Positions 44,943 to 56,200 of a DNA stretch of 64,000 nucleotides are shown in pieces. The DNA is from Phytophthora quininea (lineage: Eukaryota; Oomycota; Peronosporomycetes; Peronosporales; Peronosporaceae). The first letter of the stretch is position 1. Each line of letters opens with the position of its first letter. Below the pieces are notes generated by a model. That model had not been told where the DNA came from and did no database searches. It saw nothing but the letters and a program-made list of their open reading frames with translations. A program made the position numbers and the translations under genes. The DNA lies in the NCBI GenBank assembly GCA_011947345.1, contig JAAVTG010000077.1, positions 62,001-126,000 on the forward strand, written 5' to 3'.

Positions 44943-47252
44943 AGCGCCGTCGACTCGAGGCGAAGGCAGCTTGCAGCTCGGCGTGTATTCCCCTGAAATG
45001 CATGCCTAACCGGGATCGTCATCGCCGGGATTATCCTCCTCACGTCAAACAGCGGCTCTCCACTGCAAGTCGCTGCCCTTGTCGAGGCCGAGGGTGCTGT
45101 TGGGTTTCCACGGATGACACGCGGCGGCTTTTAACAGGGGCGTCTAGGCAGCAGTCTTGCCCGGCGTTGGCAACCAACGGGGGCTGCAGCGCTGCAGCAG
45201 ACCCCGTGGCCTAGCCCACCACGCCCAATCTGACCGGCCCAGTTAGCGTCTCCACATGCTGCTGGCACTCCATCTGCTCGCGGCCCGTGGCTCTTTTTCG
45301 GCGACGTTGAACTTCTCGGGCCGGGGAGGCGAAGCCTGGATCAACGGCCGCCCTTGACAAACCGACCATTTCGGAATTTGCTCCGGTCTTGTCAAGTCTC
45401 TCCGCATCGCCTTCGCCGTCGACCGACCACAACCGCCATGGGAGACAGCGCCGGCATGAGCGTGAACGGGTGTACCCGGTGCCCGAGGGCCTCGCCAAGA
45501 CGGCGCACGTGCAGAGCATGGAGCAGTACGAGGCCCTGTACAAGCGCTCGCTGGACGACCCCGAGGCGTTCTGGAGCGACATGGGGCGCCAGCACCTCGA
45601 CTGGTTCCGCGACTTCGACCAGGCCGTGGTGGGCACGGTCAACAAGGGCGACGCCGCCTGGTTCCTCAACGGCGAGACGAACGTGAGCGTCAACTGCATC
45701 GACCGCCACGTCAAGAAGCACCCGAACAAGACGGCCATCATCTGGGAAGCCGACGAGATCGGCCAGGGCCGCAACATCACCTACACGGAGCTGCTAGAGG
45801 AGACGTGCCGCATCGCCAACGCCATGAAGCACGCGGGCGTGCGGCGCGGCGACACGGTGGCCATCTACATGCCCATGATCCCGGAGATCGCCTTCGTCAT
45901 GCTGGCCTGCACGCGCATCGGCGCCGTGCACAGCGTCGTGTTCGCGGGCTTCTCGGCCGACGCGCTGCGGGACCGCGTGGTGGACGCGCGCTCGCAGTGG
46001 GTGTTCACGGCGGACGAAGGCAAGCGCGGCGGTCGCACGCTGCCGCTCAAGCAGATCGTGGACCATGCCGTGGGCGGCCTCGACTTCGTGCGCAAGGTGT
46101 TCGTATTCAAGCGCACACACAACCCCGAGGTCAAGATGAACCCGAAGATTGACGTGGATATGGATGAGGAGCTGCTGCGCCACCGGCCGTACTGCCCCGC
46201 CGAGTTCATGAACGCGGAGGACCTCATGTTCATCCTGTACACGTCCGGCTCGACCGGCGCGCCCAAGGGCATCGCGCACACGACGGCGGGGTACCTGCTG
46301 TACACGATGCTGACGGCCAAGTACACGTTCGACCTGCACGAGGACGATGTGTTCGCGTGCGTGGCGGACGCGGGCTGGATCACGGGCCACAGCTACATCA
46401 TCTACGGGCCGCTGGCCAACGGCGTCACGACGCTCATGTTCGAGCACGCCCATGTACCCCGACCACGGCCGCTACTGGGACCTGGTGCAGCGCCATAAGG
46501 TGACCAAGTTCTACACGGCGCCGACCGCGATCCGCGCGCTGATGGCCCGCGGAACGACAAGATCCGCGAGTACGACCTGTCGAGCCTCAAGATCTTGGGC
46601 AGCGTGGGCGAGCCGATCAACCCGGAGGCGTGGAAATGGTACTACGAGGTGGTGGGCAACCGCCAGTGCTACATCGCGGACACGTACTGGCAGACGGAGA
46701 CCGGCGGCCACATTGGTGTGGGTCTGCCCGGCGCCACGCCCATGAAGCCCGGCTCGTGCTCGAAGCCATTCTTCGGCATCGACTTTGTGGTGACGGACGA
46801 GCACGGCAACGAGATCAAGGGCAACGACGTCGAAGGCCAGCTGTGCATCCGCAAGCCGTGGCCCGGCATGGCGCGCACGGTGTATGGCGACCACAACCGC
46901 TACCTGCAGGTGTACATGGCTACGCACAAGGGTCTCTACTTCACCGGTGACGGCTGCCGCCGCGACAAGGACGGCTACTACTTCATCACCGGCCGCATCG
47001 ACGACGTGTTGTGCACGTCGGGCCACCGCATCGGCACGGCGGAGATCGAGCACGCTGGTGGCGCACAACGTGGTGGCGGAGGCGGCTGTGATCGGCATCC
47101 CGCACCGCATCAAGGGCGAAGGTATCTGCTGCTTCGTGACGTTGGTGGACGGCGTCAAGCCGTCGCCGGAAGTGCAGCGCGAGCTGGTGCAGCAGGTGCG
47201 CGCGCACATTGGCGCGTTCGCGACCCCGGACCTGATCGTGCTGGTGCCGGGT

Positions 47253-47284
<32 letters not shown>

Positions 47285-47778
47285 TCGCGTGCTGCGCAAG
47301 ATCTCGCACGGCGAGGAGGACTCGCTGGGCGACGTGTCGACGTTGGCGGACCCGTCGGTGGTGCCGGTGCTGATCACCAACACGAAGGCGGCGCTGGTGG
47401 GCAAGGCCTTCTAGGCCGTTTGTGCGAGGTGACCTCGCCGCTTACGATTTGCGTAGATGCATATCGTCCTAGTGTGTTATGTAGCGTAGCGTAGCTTATT
47501 CTAACTCGTCGGCTGAGGAAGGGGTGTAGCGAAGGCAGTCGACAGCTAATTTTCAAAAGGTGTGAAATACGGACTTGCTTGGAGTTGTCGGCGGTGGACA
47601 CCGTGGTTGAAGTGCATTTCGGTAGTCGCCACTTCAAGGAAGCGGCTGTACGAAGCAGCACGATTGCTGATGTTGCTTGGATCGCGTCTCGGTGCTCGCA
47701 CCGCTGTATTCGTCCAGCGCGCAATCCCCTGCGGCGACTGCAACATTGCGTCTGGGCCGTCGTCGTCAGGTGGAGTCG
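44943..47778 (+). repeat. Left arm of a large inverted repeat carrying acetyl-CoA synthetase copy 3
   Basis: About 2.8 kb that recurs in reverse complement at 48178-50975. Identity covers about 495 bp upstream of the start codon, the whole gene and 364 bp downstream. Only scattered substitutions and small indels separate the arms. Just inside the outer edge this arm lacks an 8-bp piece (TAGCTCGA) present in the other. Confidence 0.9.
45438..47414 (+). CDS. ACS: Acetyl-CoA synthetase (AMP-forming), copy 3 (palindrome left arm)
   Basis: Starts at ATG 45438 ([11 protein letters not shown]). Breaks: near 45470 one G is missing, since the other arm has GGGG for GGG; near 46446 GAGC stands for GAGAGC; near 46553 one C is missing; near 47050 GAGC stands for GAGAGC. 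Adding these six bases gives 1,983 nt, or 660 aa, the length of copy 1. Catalytic motifs are intact: [42 protein letters not shown] and [12 protein letters not shown]. The GAGAGC-to-GAGC loss near 47050 is also present in copy 4. Confidence 0.85.
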
Positions 47779-48177
47779 CCGTCTTCACCGAGATTATCGG
47801 GACGATACTCTCCGGGTCAGTGCGTTTGCTAATAGGGAAGTGTTTGTTCACACAAGACGTATTAATACTGGTGAGGCACAACTAGTCGAGGAAAAATCAG
47901 CCTTCATTCGAGGTGCTGCTATGAGCTCCACCTTGACCTTCTCAAGTTGCAATCACTGCACAAGCTTGCGTTGCATTCGATTGCTCTTGAACGTATATCC
48001 GACAATTGCATTGAACGACAGCCGAGTGGTTTAACATAGTTGCAGCTCAACTCAGCGGCTATAGCTAATTTACTCAGTTCTTCTCCTCGACCCAGCGCTA
48101 TTCGCTCCACTACTCCGCCGCTTGGCAAACAAGCAAAGTAAAGCGTTCTGTAGATGTCTCCCCAGCGATCCCTTGTA
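47779..48177. other. Unique spacer of the acetyl-CoA synthetase palindrome
   Basis: 399 bp between the two arms. It has no convincing frame and is not self-complementary beyond chance. It is the loop of the inverted repeat and the only sequence between two converging gene copies and their 3' flanks. Confidence 0.6.
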
Positions 48178-50975
48178 CGACTCCGCCTGACGACGACGGC
48201 CCAGACGCAATGTTGCAGTCGCCGCAGGGGATTGCGCGCTGGACGAATACAGCGGTGCGAGCACCGAGACGCGATCAAGCAACATCAGCAATCGTGCTGC
48301 TTCGTGCAGCCGCTTCCTTGAAGTGGCGACTACCGAAATACACTTCAACCACGGTGTCCACCGCCGACAACTCAAGCAAGTCCGTATTTCACACCTTTTG
48401 AAAATTAGCTGTCGACTGCCTTCGCTACACCCCTTCCTCAGCCGACGAGTTAGAATAAGCTACGCTACGCTACATAACACACTAGGACGATATGCATCTA
48501 CGCAAATCGTAAGCGGCGAGGTCACCTCGCACAAACGACCTAGAAGGCCTTGCCCACCAGCGCCGCCTTCGTGTTGGTGATCAGCACCGGCACCACCGAC
48601 GGGTCCGCCAACGTCGACACGTCGCCCAGCGAGTCCTCCTCGCCGTGCGAGATCTTGCGCAGCACGCGACGCATGATCTTGCCGCTGCGTCTTGGGCAGA
48701 CCCGGCACCAGCACGATCAGGTCCGGGGTCGCGAACGCCAATGTGCGCGCGCACCTGCTGCACCAGCTCGCGCTGCACTTCCGGCGACGGCTTGACGCCG
48801 TCCACCAACGTCACGAAGCAGCAGATACCTTCGCCCTGCGCCGATCACAGCCGCCTCCGCCACCACGTTGTGCGCCACCACGTGCTCGATCTCCGCCGTG
48901 CCGATGCGGTGACCCGACGTGCACAACACGTCGTCGATGCGGCCGGTGATGAAGTAGTCGTCCTTGTCGCGGCGGCAGCCGTCACCGGTGAAGTAGAGAC
49001 CCTTGTGCGAAGCCATGTACACCTGCAGGTAGCGGTTGTGGTCGCCGTACACCGTGCGCGCCATGCCAGGCCACGGCTTGCGGATGCACAGCTGGCCTTC
49101 GACGTCGTTGCCCTTGATCTCGTTGCCGTGCTCATCAGTGACCACAAAGTCGATGCCGAAGAATGGCTTCGAGCACGAGCCGGGCTTCATGGGCGTGGCG
49201 CCGGGCAGACCCACACCAATGTGGCCGCCGGTCTCCGTCTGCCAGTACGTGTCCGCGATGTAGCACTGGCGGTTGCCCACCACCTCGTAGTACCATTTCC
49301 ACGCCTCCGGGTTGATCGGCTCGCCCACGCTGCCCAAGATCTTGAGGCTCGACAGGTCGTACTCGCGGATTTTGTCGTTGCCGCGGGCCATCAGCGCGCG
49401 GATCGCGGTCGGCGCCGTAGAACTTGGTCACCTTGTGGCGCTGCACCAGGTCCCAGTAGCGGCCGTGGTCGGGGTACATGGGCGCTCGAACATGAGCGTC
49501 GTGACGCCGTTGGCCAGCGGCCCGTAGATGATGTAGCTGTGGCCCGTGATCCAGCCCGCGTCCGCCACGCACGCGAACACATCGTCCTCGTGCAGGTCGA
49601 ATGTGTACTTGGCCGTCAGCATCGTGTACAGCAGGTACCCCGCCGTCGTGTGCGCGATGCGCGCGCCGGTCGAGCCGGACGTGTACAGGATGAACATGAG
49701 GTCCTCCGCGTTCATGAACTCGGCGGGGCAGTACGGCCGTGGCGCAGCAGCTCCTCATCCATATCCACGTCGATCTTCGGGTTCATCTTGACCTCGGGGT
49801 TGTGTGCGCTTGAATACGAACACTTTGCGCACGAAGTCAAGGCCGCCCACGGCATGGTCCACGATCTGCTTGAGCGGCAGCGTGCGACCGCCGCGCTTGC
49901 CTTCGTCCGCCGTGAACACCCACTGCGAGCGCGCGTCCACCACGCGGTCCCGCAGCGCGTCGGCCGAGAAGCCCGCGAACACGACGCTGTGCACGGCGCC
50001 GATGCGCGTGCAGGCCAGCATGACGAAGGCGATCTCCGGGATCATGGGCATGTAGATGGCTACCGTGTCGCCGCGCCGCACGCCCGCGTGCTTCATGGCG
50101 TTGGCGATGCGGCACGTCTCCTCCAGCAGCTCCGTGTAGGTAATGTTGCGGCCCTGGCCAATCTCGTCGGCTTCCCAGATGATGGCCGTCTTGTTCGGGT
50201 GCTTCTTGACGTGGCGGTCGATGCAGTTGACGCTCACGTTCGTCTCGCCGTTGAGGAACCAGGCGGCGTCGCCCTTGTTGACCGTGCCCACCACGGCCTG
50301 GTCAAAGTCGCGGAACCAGTCGAGGTGCTGGCGCCCCATGTCGCTCCAGAACGCCTCGGGGTCGTCCAGCGAGCGCTTGTACAGGGCCTCGTACTGCTCC
50401 ATGCTCTGCACGTGCGCCGTCTTGGCGAGGCCCTCGGGCACCGGGTACACCCCGTTCACGCTCATGCCGGCGCTGTCTCCCATGGCGGTTGTGGTCGGTC
50501 GAAGGCGAAGGCGATGTGAGAGACTTGACAAGACCGGAGCAAATTCCGAAATGGTCGGTTTATCAAGGGCGGCCGTTGATACAAGCTTCGCATCCCTGGC
50601 CCGAGAAGTTCAACGTCGCCGAAAAGAGCCACGAGCCGCGGGCAGATGGAGTGCCAGCATGTGGAGACGCTGACTGGGCCGGTCAGATTGGGCCTGGTGG
50701 GCTAGGCCACGGGGTCTGCTGCAGCGCTCCAGCCCCGTTGCCAACGCCGGGCAAGACTGCTGCCTAGACGCCCCTGTTAAAAGCCGCCGGGTGTCATCCG
50801 TGGAAACCCAACAGCACCCTCGGCCTCGACAACGGCAGCGACTTGCAGTGGAGAGCCGCTGTTTGACGTGAGGAGGATAATCCCGGCGATGACGATCCCG
50901 GTTAGCATGCATTTCAGGGGAATACACGCCGACCTGCAAGCTGCCGTCGCCTCGAGTCGAGCTATCGACGGCGCT
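48178..50975 (-). repeat. Right arm of the large inverted repeat carrying acetyl-CoA synthetase copy 4
   Basis: Reverse complement of 44943-47778, about 2.8 kb. It is slightly shorter than the left arm because of many small deletions in the gene, while the flanking parts align nearly without gaps. Confidence 0.9.
48540..50483 (-). pseudogene. Acetyl-CoA synthetase copy 4 (palindrome right arm), multiply deleted
   Basis: Starts at ATG 50483 and ends at 48540; 1,944 nt against the expected 1,983, so 39 bases net are missing. Deletions seen against copy 3 include one GC unit near 48690 and near 48740, 14 bases near 48835, a codon-sized loss near 48958, one GT unit near 49418, a run of bases near 49485, seven near 49665, one base near 49740 and a GT unit near 49803. 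Conserved motifs survive between them, but YTSGSTG is followed by a gap where APKG should be. No insertions against copy 3 were seen. Either a decaying copy or a poorly resolved assembly of an active one. Confidence 0.7.
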
Positions 50976-51535
50976 GCTGGCATTTCCGCGGGTATGCCAT
51001 CGCTTGTGGACAAACGGCAGACCTCAACGCTCTCTTCACACATGTGGCAGCCTTGGAGTTAACGCCGACCAGAAGAGTTCACTACTAACAAGAACCATCA
51101 AGAGGAAGCAGAACTAGAGACTCAGTCGAGCGTGGCATCAAGGAGACTCGACGTCGCTGAGCAAGTCCACACAGGCTTTTCTGACCGCAACGTTTGACTT
51201 GCAACGTTAGCTGAGACCATTCCAACCTTTGCCATTCGTCACCATTTCCTAATGCGACTAGCAATCCCTCCGCTTATTATGAGCAGCTCCTTACTGTCAA
51301 CAGCGCAGTGTGCGCGTGCTGCAGGCAAGTGCAGTTGCTCATGCTCCACAGTTCATGTTTCCACGGTGGAAATAACCTTTTTTCCTTTTATATCTCGGAG
51401 GGGTACGCCGTTACGTCCAGTGCAGCATCACACTCACACTCGCTCCGACTCCGCTATGCTGGCGTCCGCCACGCCAAGCGCTGCCGCGCGGCCAACGACG
51501 ACTCGCAGTATGTGCCCAAGACCATCAGCTACAGT
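50976..51535. other. Unique flank between the palindrome and the sirtuin gene
   Basis: Leads from the palindrome edge to the sirtuin start. Pyrimidine-rich around 51375-51395. The sirtuin start may lie within the last 80 bases. Confidence 0.4.
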
Positions 51536-52603
51536 ATGGCGCCCATGAAGGCGCTGTTACGATCGGCCCGTCGCGACTTCTACCTACAGAGTCTGGAGAA
51601 AGCGTCGGAGCCGCAAGACCAAAAGGAGTCGGAGCCTGTAGCCGCCTTAGAGCAACAGCCAGAGCTAGACTCGGAGTTGGACCGCAAGTGCAAGCGACTG
51701 GCAGAGCTGATCCTTGGTTCCAAGCACCTTGTGGCCTTCACGGGCGCCGGGATCAGCACGTCCGTGGGCATCCCGGACTACCGGGGTGAGCACGGAATCC
51801 GTACCAAGAAGTTCGACCGCTCGAGGAAGCGACGCAAGACGGACAGCGAAGAGGAAGACGATGGAGAGAAAGAGAACCAGCAGAGCAACGACGCGGAAGC
51901 GCTGCCTCAAATCCCCGATTTCAACAAACTAGTGCCATCCCCGACCCACATGGCGCTCTACGAGCTGCATCGCCTTGGCTATCTGAAGCACATTGTGTCT
52001 CAAAATGTGGACAATCTACATTTGAAGAGCGGCGTGTCGGCAGATGCGCTGACGGAGGTGCATGGCAATGCCACACAGGCCAAGTGTGAGACGTGCGAGA
52101 AGATCTACACGAGCGACTTCCCGTTCACAGGACTGTGCAATGACCCTGCCTGTGTGAGTACCAAGAGGTCAGTGGAGCAACGGCTCAGAGCACGCACACG
52201 ACATGGCAATGGGCGGCTGAAGAGAAACGTGGTGAGCTTTGATGAGCCGCTGGGAGATATCGACCAAGCGATTGACGAGTGCGAAGAAGCGGATGTGGCG
52301 CTTGTGCTTGGCACGTCGCTGCGGGTGGAACCCTTTTCAGAAATGGCAGGCGACTATGCTGGATCGCTGTGCATTGTCAACTTGCAGACGACGACGACAA
52401 AGCTGGACGGCCGAGCTGAAAAGACAGGCGTGCGGCTGTTTGAAAAGTGCGACGTGGTGATGGAGAAGACCATGCAGTACGTCATGAAGGACCCCAGCTA
52501 CCGGGTACCGCAGTGGAACGGCGAACACCCGACATCAGTCTTTGTGCCCGAGCAAGAGGGCACCAACCTAGTAAACGTGCTCGCCGGCAGGATTCTTGCA
52601 TGA
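51536..52603 (+). CDS. SIRT6/7-type (class IV) sirtuin NAD+-dependent deacylase
   Basis: NAD+-dependent protein deacylase. Rossmann motifs: FTGAGISTSVGIPDYRGEHG, VSQNVDNLHLKSG, catalytic His in EVHGN, and LGTSLRVEPF. Zinc-site cysteines are C-x2-C (CETC) and C-x4-C (CNDPAC). PDYRG and QNVDNLH point to class IV (SIRT6/7) rather than SIRT1-5. A 40-residue charged insert after the PDYRG region (SRKRRKTDSEEEDDGEKENQ) holds a likely nuclear signal. It is unbroken from the ATG at 51536 (MAPMKALLRSARRDF). The upstream 20 codons (ANDDSQYVPKTISYS) also look coding, so a start at ATG 51456 with one lost base is possible. Nuclear chromatin role is inferred. Confidence 0.88.
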   Translation: MAPMKALLRSARRDFYLQSLEKASEPQDQKESEPVAALEQQPELDSELDRKCKRLAELILGSKHLVAFTGAGISTSVGIPDYRGEHGIRTKKFDRSRKRRKTDSEEEDDGEKENQQSNDAEALPQIPDFNKLVPSPTHMALYELHRLGYLKHIVSQNVDNLHLKSGVSADALTEVHGNATQAKCETCEKIYTSDFPFTGLCNDPACVSTKRSVEQRLRARTRHGNGRLKRNVVSFDEPLGDIDQAIDECEEADVALVLGTSLRVEPFSEMAGDYAGSLCIVNLQTTTTKLDGRAEKTGVRLFEKCDVVMEKTMQYVMKDPSYRVPQWNGEHPTSVFVPEQEGTNLVNVLAGRILA

Positions 52604-53292
52604 CACGTGCGCTGAATCGTAAGAAGTTCTCTGGCTGCTCGAGATGGAGTCCCAACGAGACTATAGTGTTAATTTATGTGAGATGTATATCGTGGCAGGT
52701 GATAGCAGCGCTGCTTGCAGGCATTTCTGAATACATTTATCCTTTCTTGCGTGAGCTTGTCACTTTGCGCCACATTGCTGCTGCAAGTCGTTTCCGACAA
52801 GCAATTTTAAAATCGCTGCCTTAGCTTACGGACCGAATGCAAAGCTCCAAAGCAGTTGTTCCCTTCTAGCTCCTTCGATGCGCCACCGGCCCAGCACACC
52901 TCCATGCTTATTGGCGCTGCTAATTCATATTGAATGAACTCCCATATTTCAGGATTGTAGATGCATCACGCCATGCACGAGGCTCGCGCTCCTTCAGCAG
53001 GTAGTGGATAGTTATTACATCCACACTCAATTAATCATCTTGACAGCTTGCCTTACCACTTCGCTCTCGGCGTATTTCGTACAAGTTGTTAGATCTCTAA
53101 TAGTATTCTGTCCCTGAAACACACACACACGAATCCATCACGATTTTCGGACGCACAATAATGTTTAATAATTTTGATCAAGATAAACCACGTCGTCTCG
53201 AAGACAAACCGGAAAAAAGTAAACATCATTTTATATGAACAAGTCTATACGTTCCCCATGGTACCCCTTTCACAACTTGGCACCAGAACATA
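52604..53292. other. Convergent intergenic region
   Basis: 689 bp, AT-richer than its surroundings, between the 3' ends of the sirtuin and myosin genes. It contains a short (AC)6 run at 53119-53130. No gene is seen. Confidence 0.5.
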
Positions 53293-56200
53293 CTAGGCCT
53301 CAGTCATGAGAGCCGTGATCTCCTTGTAATCGGTGATCAGTGCATCAAGCTCTTCCGAGTACTTGGTGGTGACAATGATATCGTCCGTAGGAGCCGTTAG
53401 GTCGGAAGCTTTTCTCAAACAAATTTTGTACTGCGGGTACGCCCCAGTGCAGTAGGCAATGTCTGCGTATTCGCAGTTAGCCAACATGGAGCCGTCACGC
53501 CCGATGAAGTGCATCCCATATCCATTCACCGCGATCACAAAGTAGTTTGGCAGCTCGATACCAAGACAGTAGTTAAGCCCGTTGCCGGCATCACGCTTAC
53601 TGCCTCTGTTGACCAGTTTGCAGGGGAAAAAGCAGGCTCCGTACAGGCGATGGCGCGTCACTTCCTCAATGTAAATGCGCTGTAGCTCGCTTACCGGAAA
53701 GAGTGCATCTCCGTCATCCAATAGGTTATCTGTGATTGTATCTAGCACCAGCTCCGACCATTCCTCTTCGTCATGAGCAGGACGCCATTCTTGAGGGAGG
53801 TAGTCCAAGATTCCCATTTCTTGGACCTCCTCCACAGACAGGGGCGGAATATCTTCGCAGTCCACTGCAACCGCCAGCGCTGTGAGTCGAAGCAGCGCTT
53901 CCTCTTCCAGCACTGGCAAATTGCCCTTGACAATTTCATCCTGCACTTGGATATATACAAGACGATCATACATTTCGTCAGTGTACTGCAGCATATATGT
54001 CGGACTCAGACGGATCTTTAGAATGAAGCGGACTTCACGTCCACGGATCAGCTCCTTCTCGAAGATATCGCCCAAGTAGACGTTTGCCCCCAAAAACGAA
54101 GGAACAGCGATAAACTTGTGGAAATAGCTGGATGGAGACGAGGACGAGGACGTCGACGATCCGGAAGTGCTCACCGTGAGCGTAGGTGGGGTGGCACGTC
54201 GTTCTTCCCACTGCTTTCAGCAGCTAAGTCGTTGACATCATAACTGGCGGAAACAAAGGAGCTCGTAGTAGATGTAGCAGCGGTAGATCCTACTTTGCCT
54301 AGGATAACGCGCTCGGATATGGTCGTCAGGCCCAAGAAGTTGACGACGTGGTCTTCCAGACCGAGGAAATGCGAGCAAATCTCAACGAGTTGTTCTACGG
54401 TCATCTCTGGGGTGATTGGGAAGGCATCTGCAAGAGGAGTGCCGTCCAAGAGTTCAATCGTTGCGAGGAACGGTGGTCTCGCCTCGTAGCCGCGAATCTC
54501 ATCGATACTGGGAATAAAACCAGTCGCCCCATTCTCCAACAAGTTCTCGAGCTTCTTTAGCGAGTAGGCTGCAAAGTTGCGTACAAGTCGCCAAAAACTG
54601 TTGGATTCGGCGACTTGCGCCTTGAAAACATGAGGACGTACTTTTGAAGCGCAGGCGACGGTGGGAACGAAGTCGCACACATCGCAAAGAGCGACCAGCC
54701 CCGGATGCTGCTATCTCTCTTCGGGTTTTTGGTGAGTTGCTTCATGAGCTGCAAGTAGATTTCGTCCACTAGCGAGGGTTTCATTAACCCGATCTGGAGA
54801 ATGTACTGCGCCAGCATTTCCCGATAGAACACAATCCGGTCTCGCATATATCCCAAGATGCATCGGTTAATAGAAAGAGCCATTTGACCAGCTGATGCCG
54901 ACGTAGCGAGAGCTGGGACTTCGTCTGGGTTATCATCCAGTACAGAGAGGCTTTGGGAGATCGCACGGCTTTCCCAGCACAATTTCTTAGCCAAAGCACG
55001 CTCCGACTGTGCGTTATACCCACGTAAGTTTTCGAAGTGGTTAAACGCGAGCGCATCTTTCTCCATCAGCGCCTGCTTCACCTTTTTGTCGTTGGAGCTA
55101 TCGTCATCTTCGCCAGAAGCCCCCGGCCATTCCGTTGTATCGCAGCGAGCACGTTCAATGTCACTGCGCTGACTGCTTGTATCGCTATCGTTCCTAGTCA
55201 GAGCAGCCGGGCCTTGCCGCAGTCGGTCGCCCACAACAACAGATCGTCGTCGTGCTGTCACAATCTTTTCTTCAGCTTTCATGAGTAATCGTTCATGCAC
55301 CCCAGCTTCTCGTGCCGCCTGGATGCTCAACTCTAAAGTCCCAACTGAAGATGAATCGGTTGGCAACGCTAGAGCTGCCTCTAGTCTCGCAGCTGCCGCA
55401 ATCCGAGCCTCCAAACGCCTTCTCAAATTGCCTGCAGTAAGAAGGACCTGCTCTAACTCGTCACGACCATTTTCACTATCTCCAGGGGCGGAATATTCCT
55501 CGATTTCAGCAGATAGGAGCTGAACTGCATCCTCGCGAATTTCGGCATTCGCATCCACACGACAAGTTAGGAACAAGATAGCTGCGTGCAACCCGTCCGT
55601 GGCAGCAGCCCCATCTGCTCCATCTTCACCACTTGCCTCGCCACGTAGCGCATTATAGCGGTCGAAAAGCGTAGGGAACAGTGGTGAGCAAAAGCCGATG
55701 CTGATTGATCGTCCAAGTTCTTCTTCCACAGCCTTGAGTCGTTTGCACTACACGCCTGACTCAAAGCCTCTTCCACGTTTGCTACTTGTCGTAGTCGCTT
55801 CAGTTTAGCTTCGAATGCAGCGTTGAGCAGTACTGGAATGGAAGAGTTTAGCTCATCTAGATCACTGACCTGCTGTGCTTCCCAAATCTTTAAGAACAAC
55901 CCAATGGGAGCGGGTTCCGAGGTCGTCTTAGTAGAGGTACTTGGTTTCGGCTTTTTAGTACGGGTTTTTGTGGTGCTGCAACAGGCGCAGAAGCCTCGCC
56001 AACGGCAGCCAGCAGCTTCTCGCGCTCTCGTTCAGCATTCTTCAAATTGAAATCCCACTTTGCCAGCCCAGCCCCTTCGGCGGCCTCTATTGCCTCATTT
56101 AACAACTCAATATCTTGGGAGAGCTTCGCCACTGCTAGGAATTTCACCATCTGCTTGCGTTCAGAAAGCGTACTCGCAGGAACAGATTGGGCTTCCAGTG

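Noticed and set aside
45470..47060. Programmed frameshifting or recoding in acetyl-CoA synthetase copy 3
   Set aside because: Four breaks at ordinary short runs, no slippery heptamer plus structure, and the sibling copies lack most of them; unit contraction is simpler.
48645..50519. 624-codon open frame on the plus strand across acetyl-CoA synthetase copy 4
   Set aside because: Antisense shadow: high GC at third codon positions keeps the reverse frame open. The same frame appears opposite copies 1-3 and has an R/H/V/A-rich composition without any domain.
53119..53130. (AC)6 microsatellite
   Set aside because: Too short to matter; noted only in the intergenic entry.
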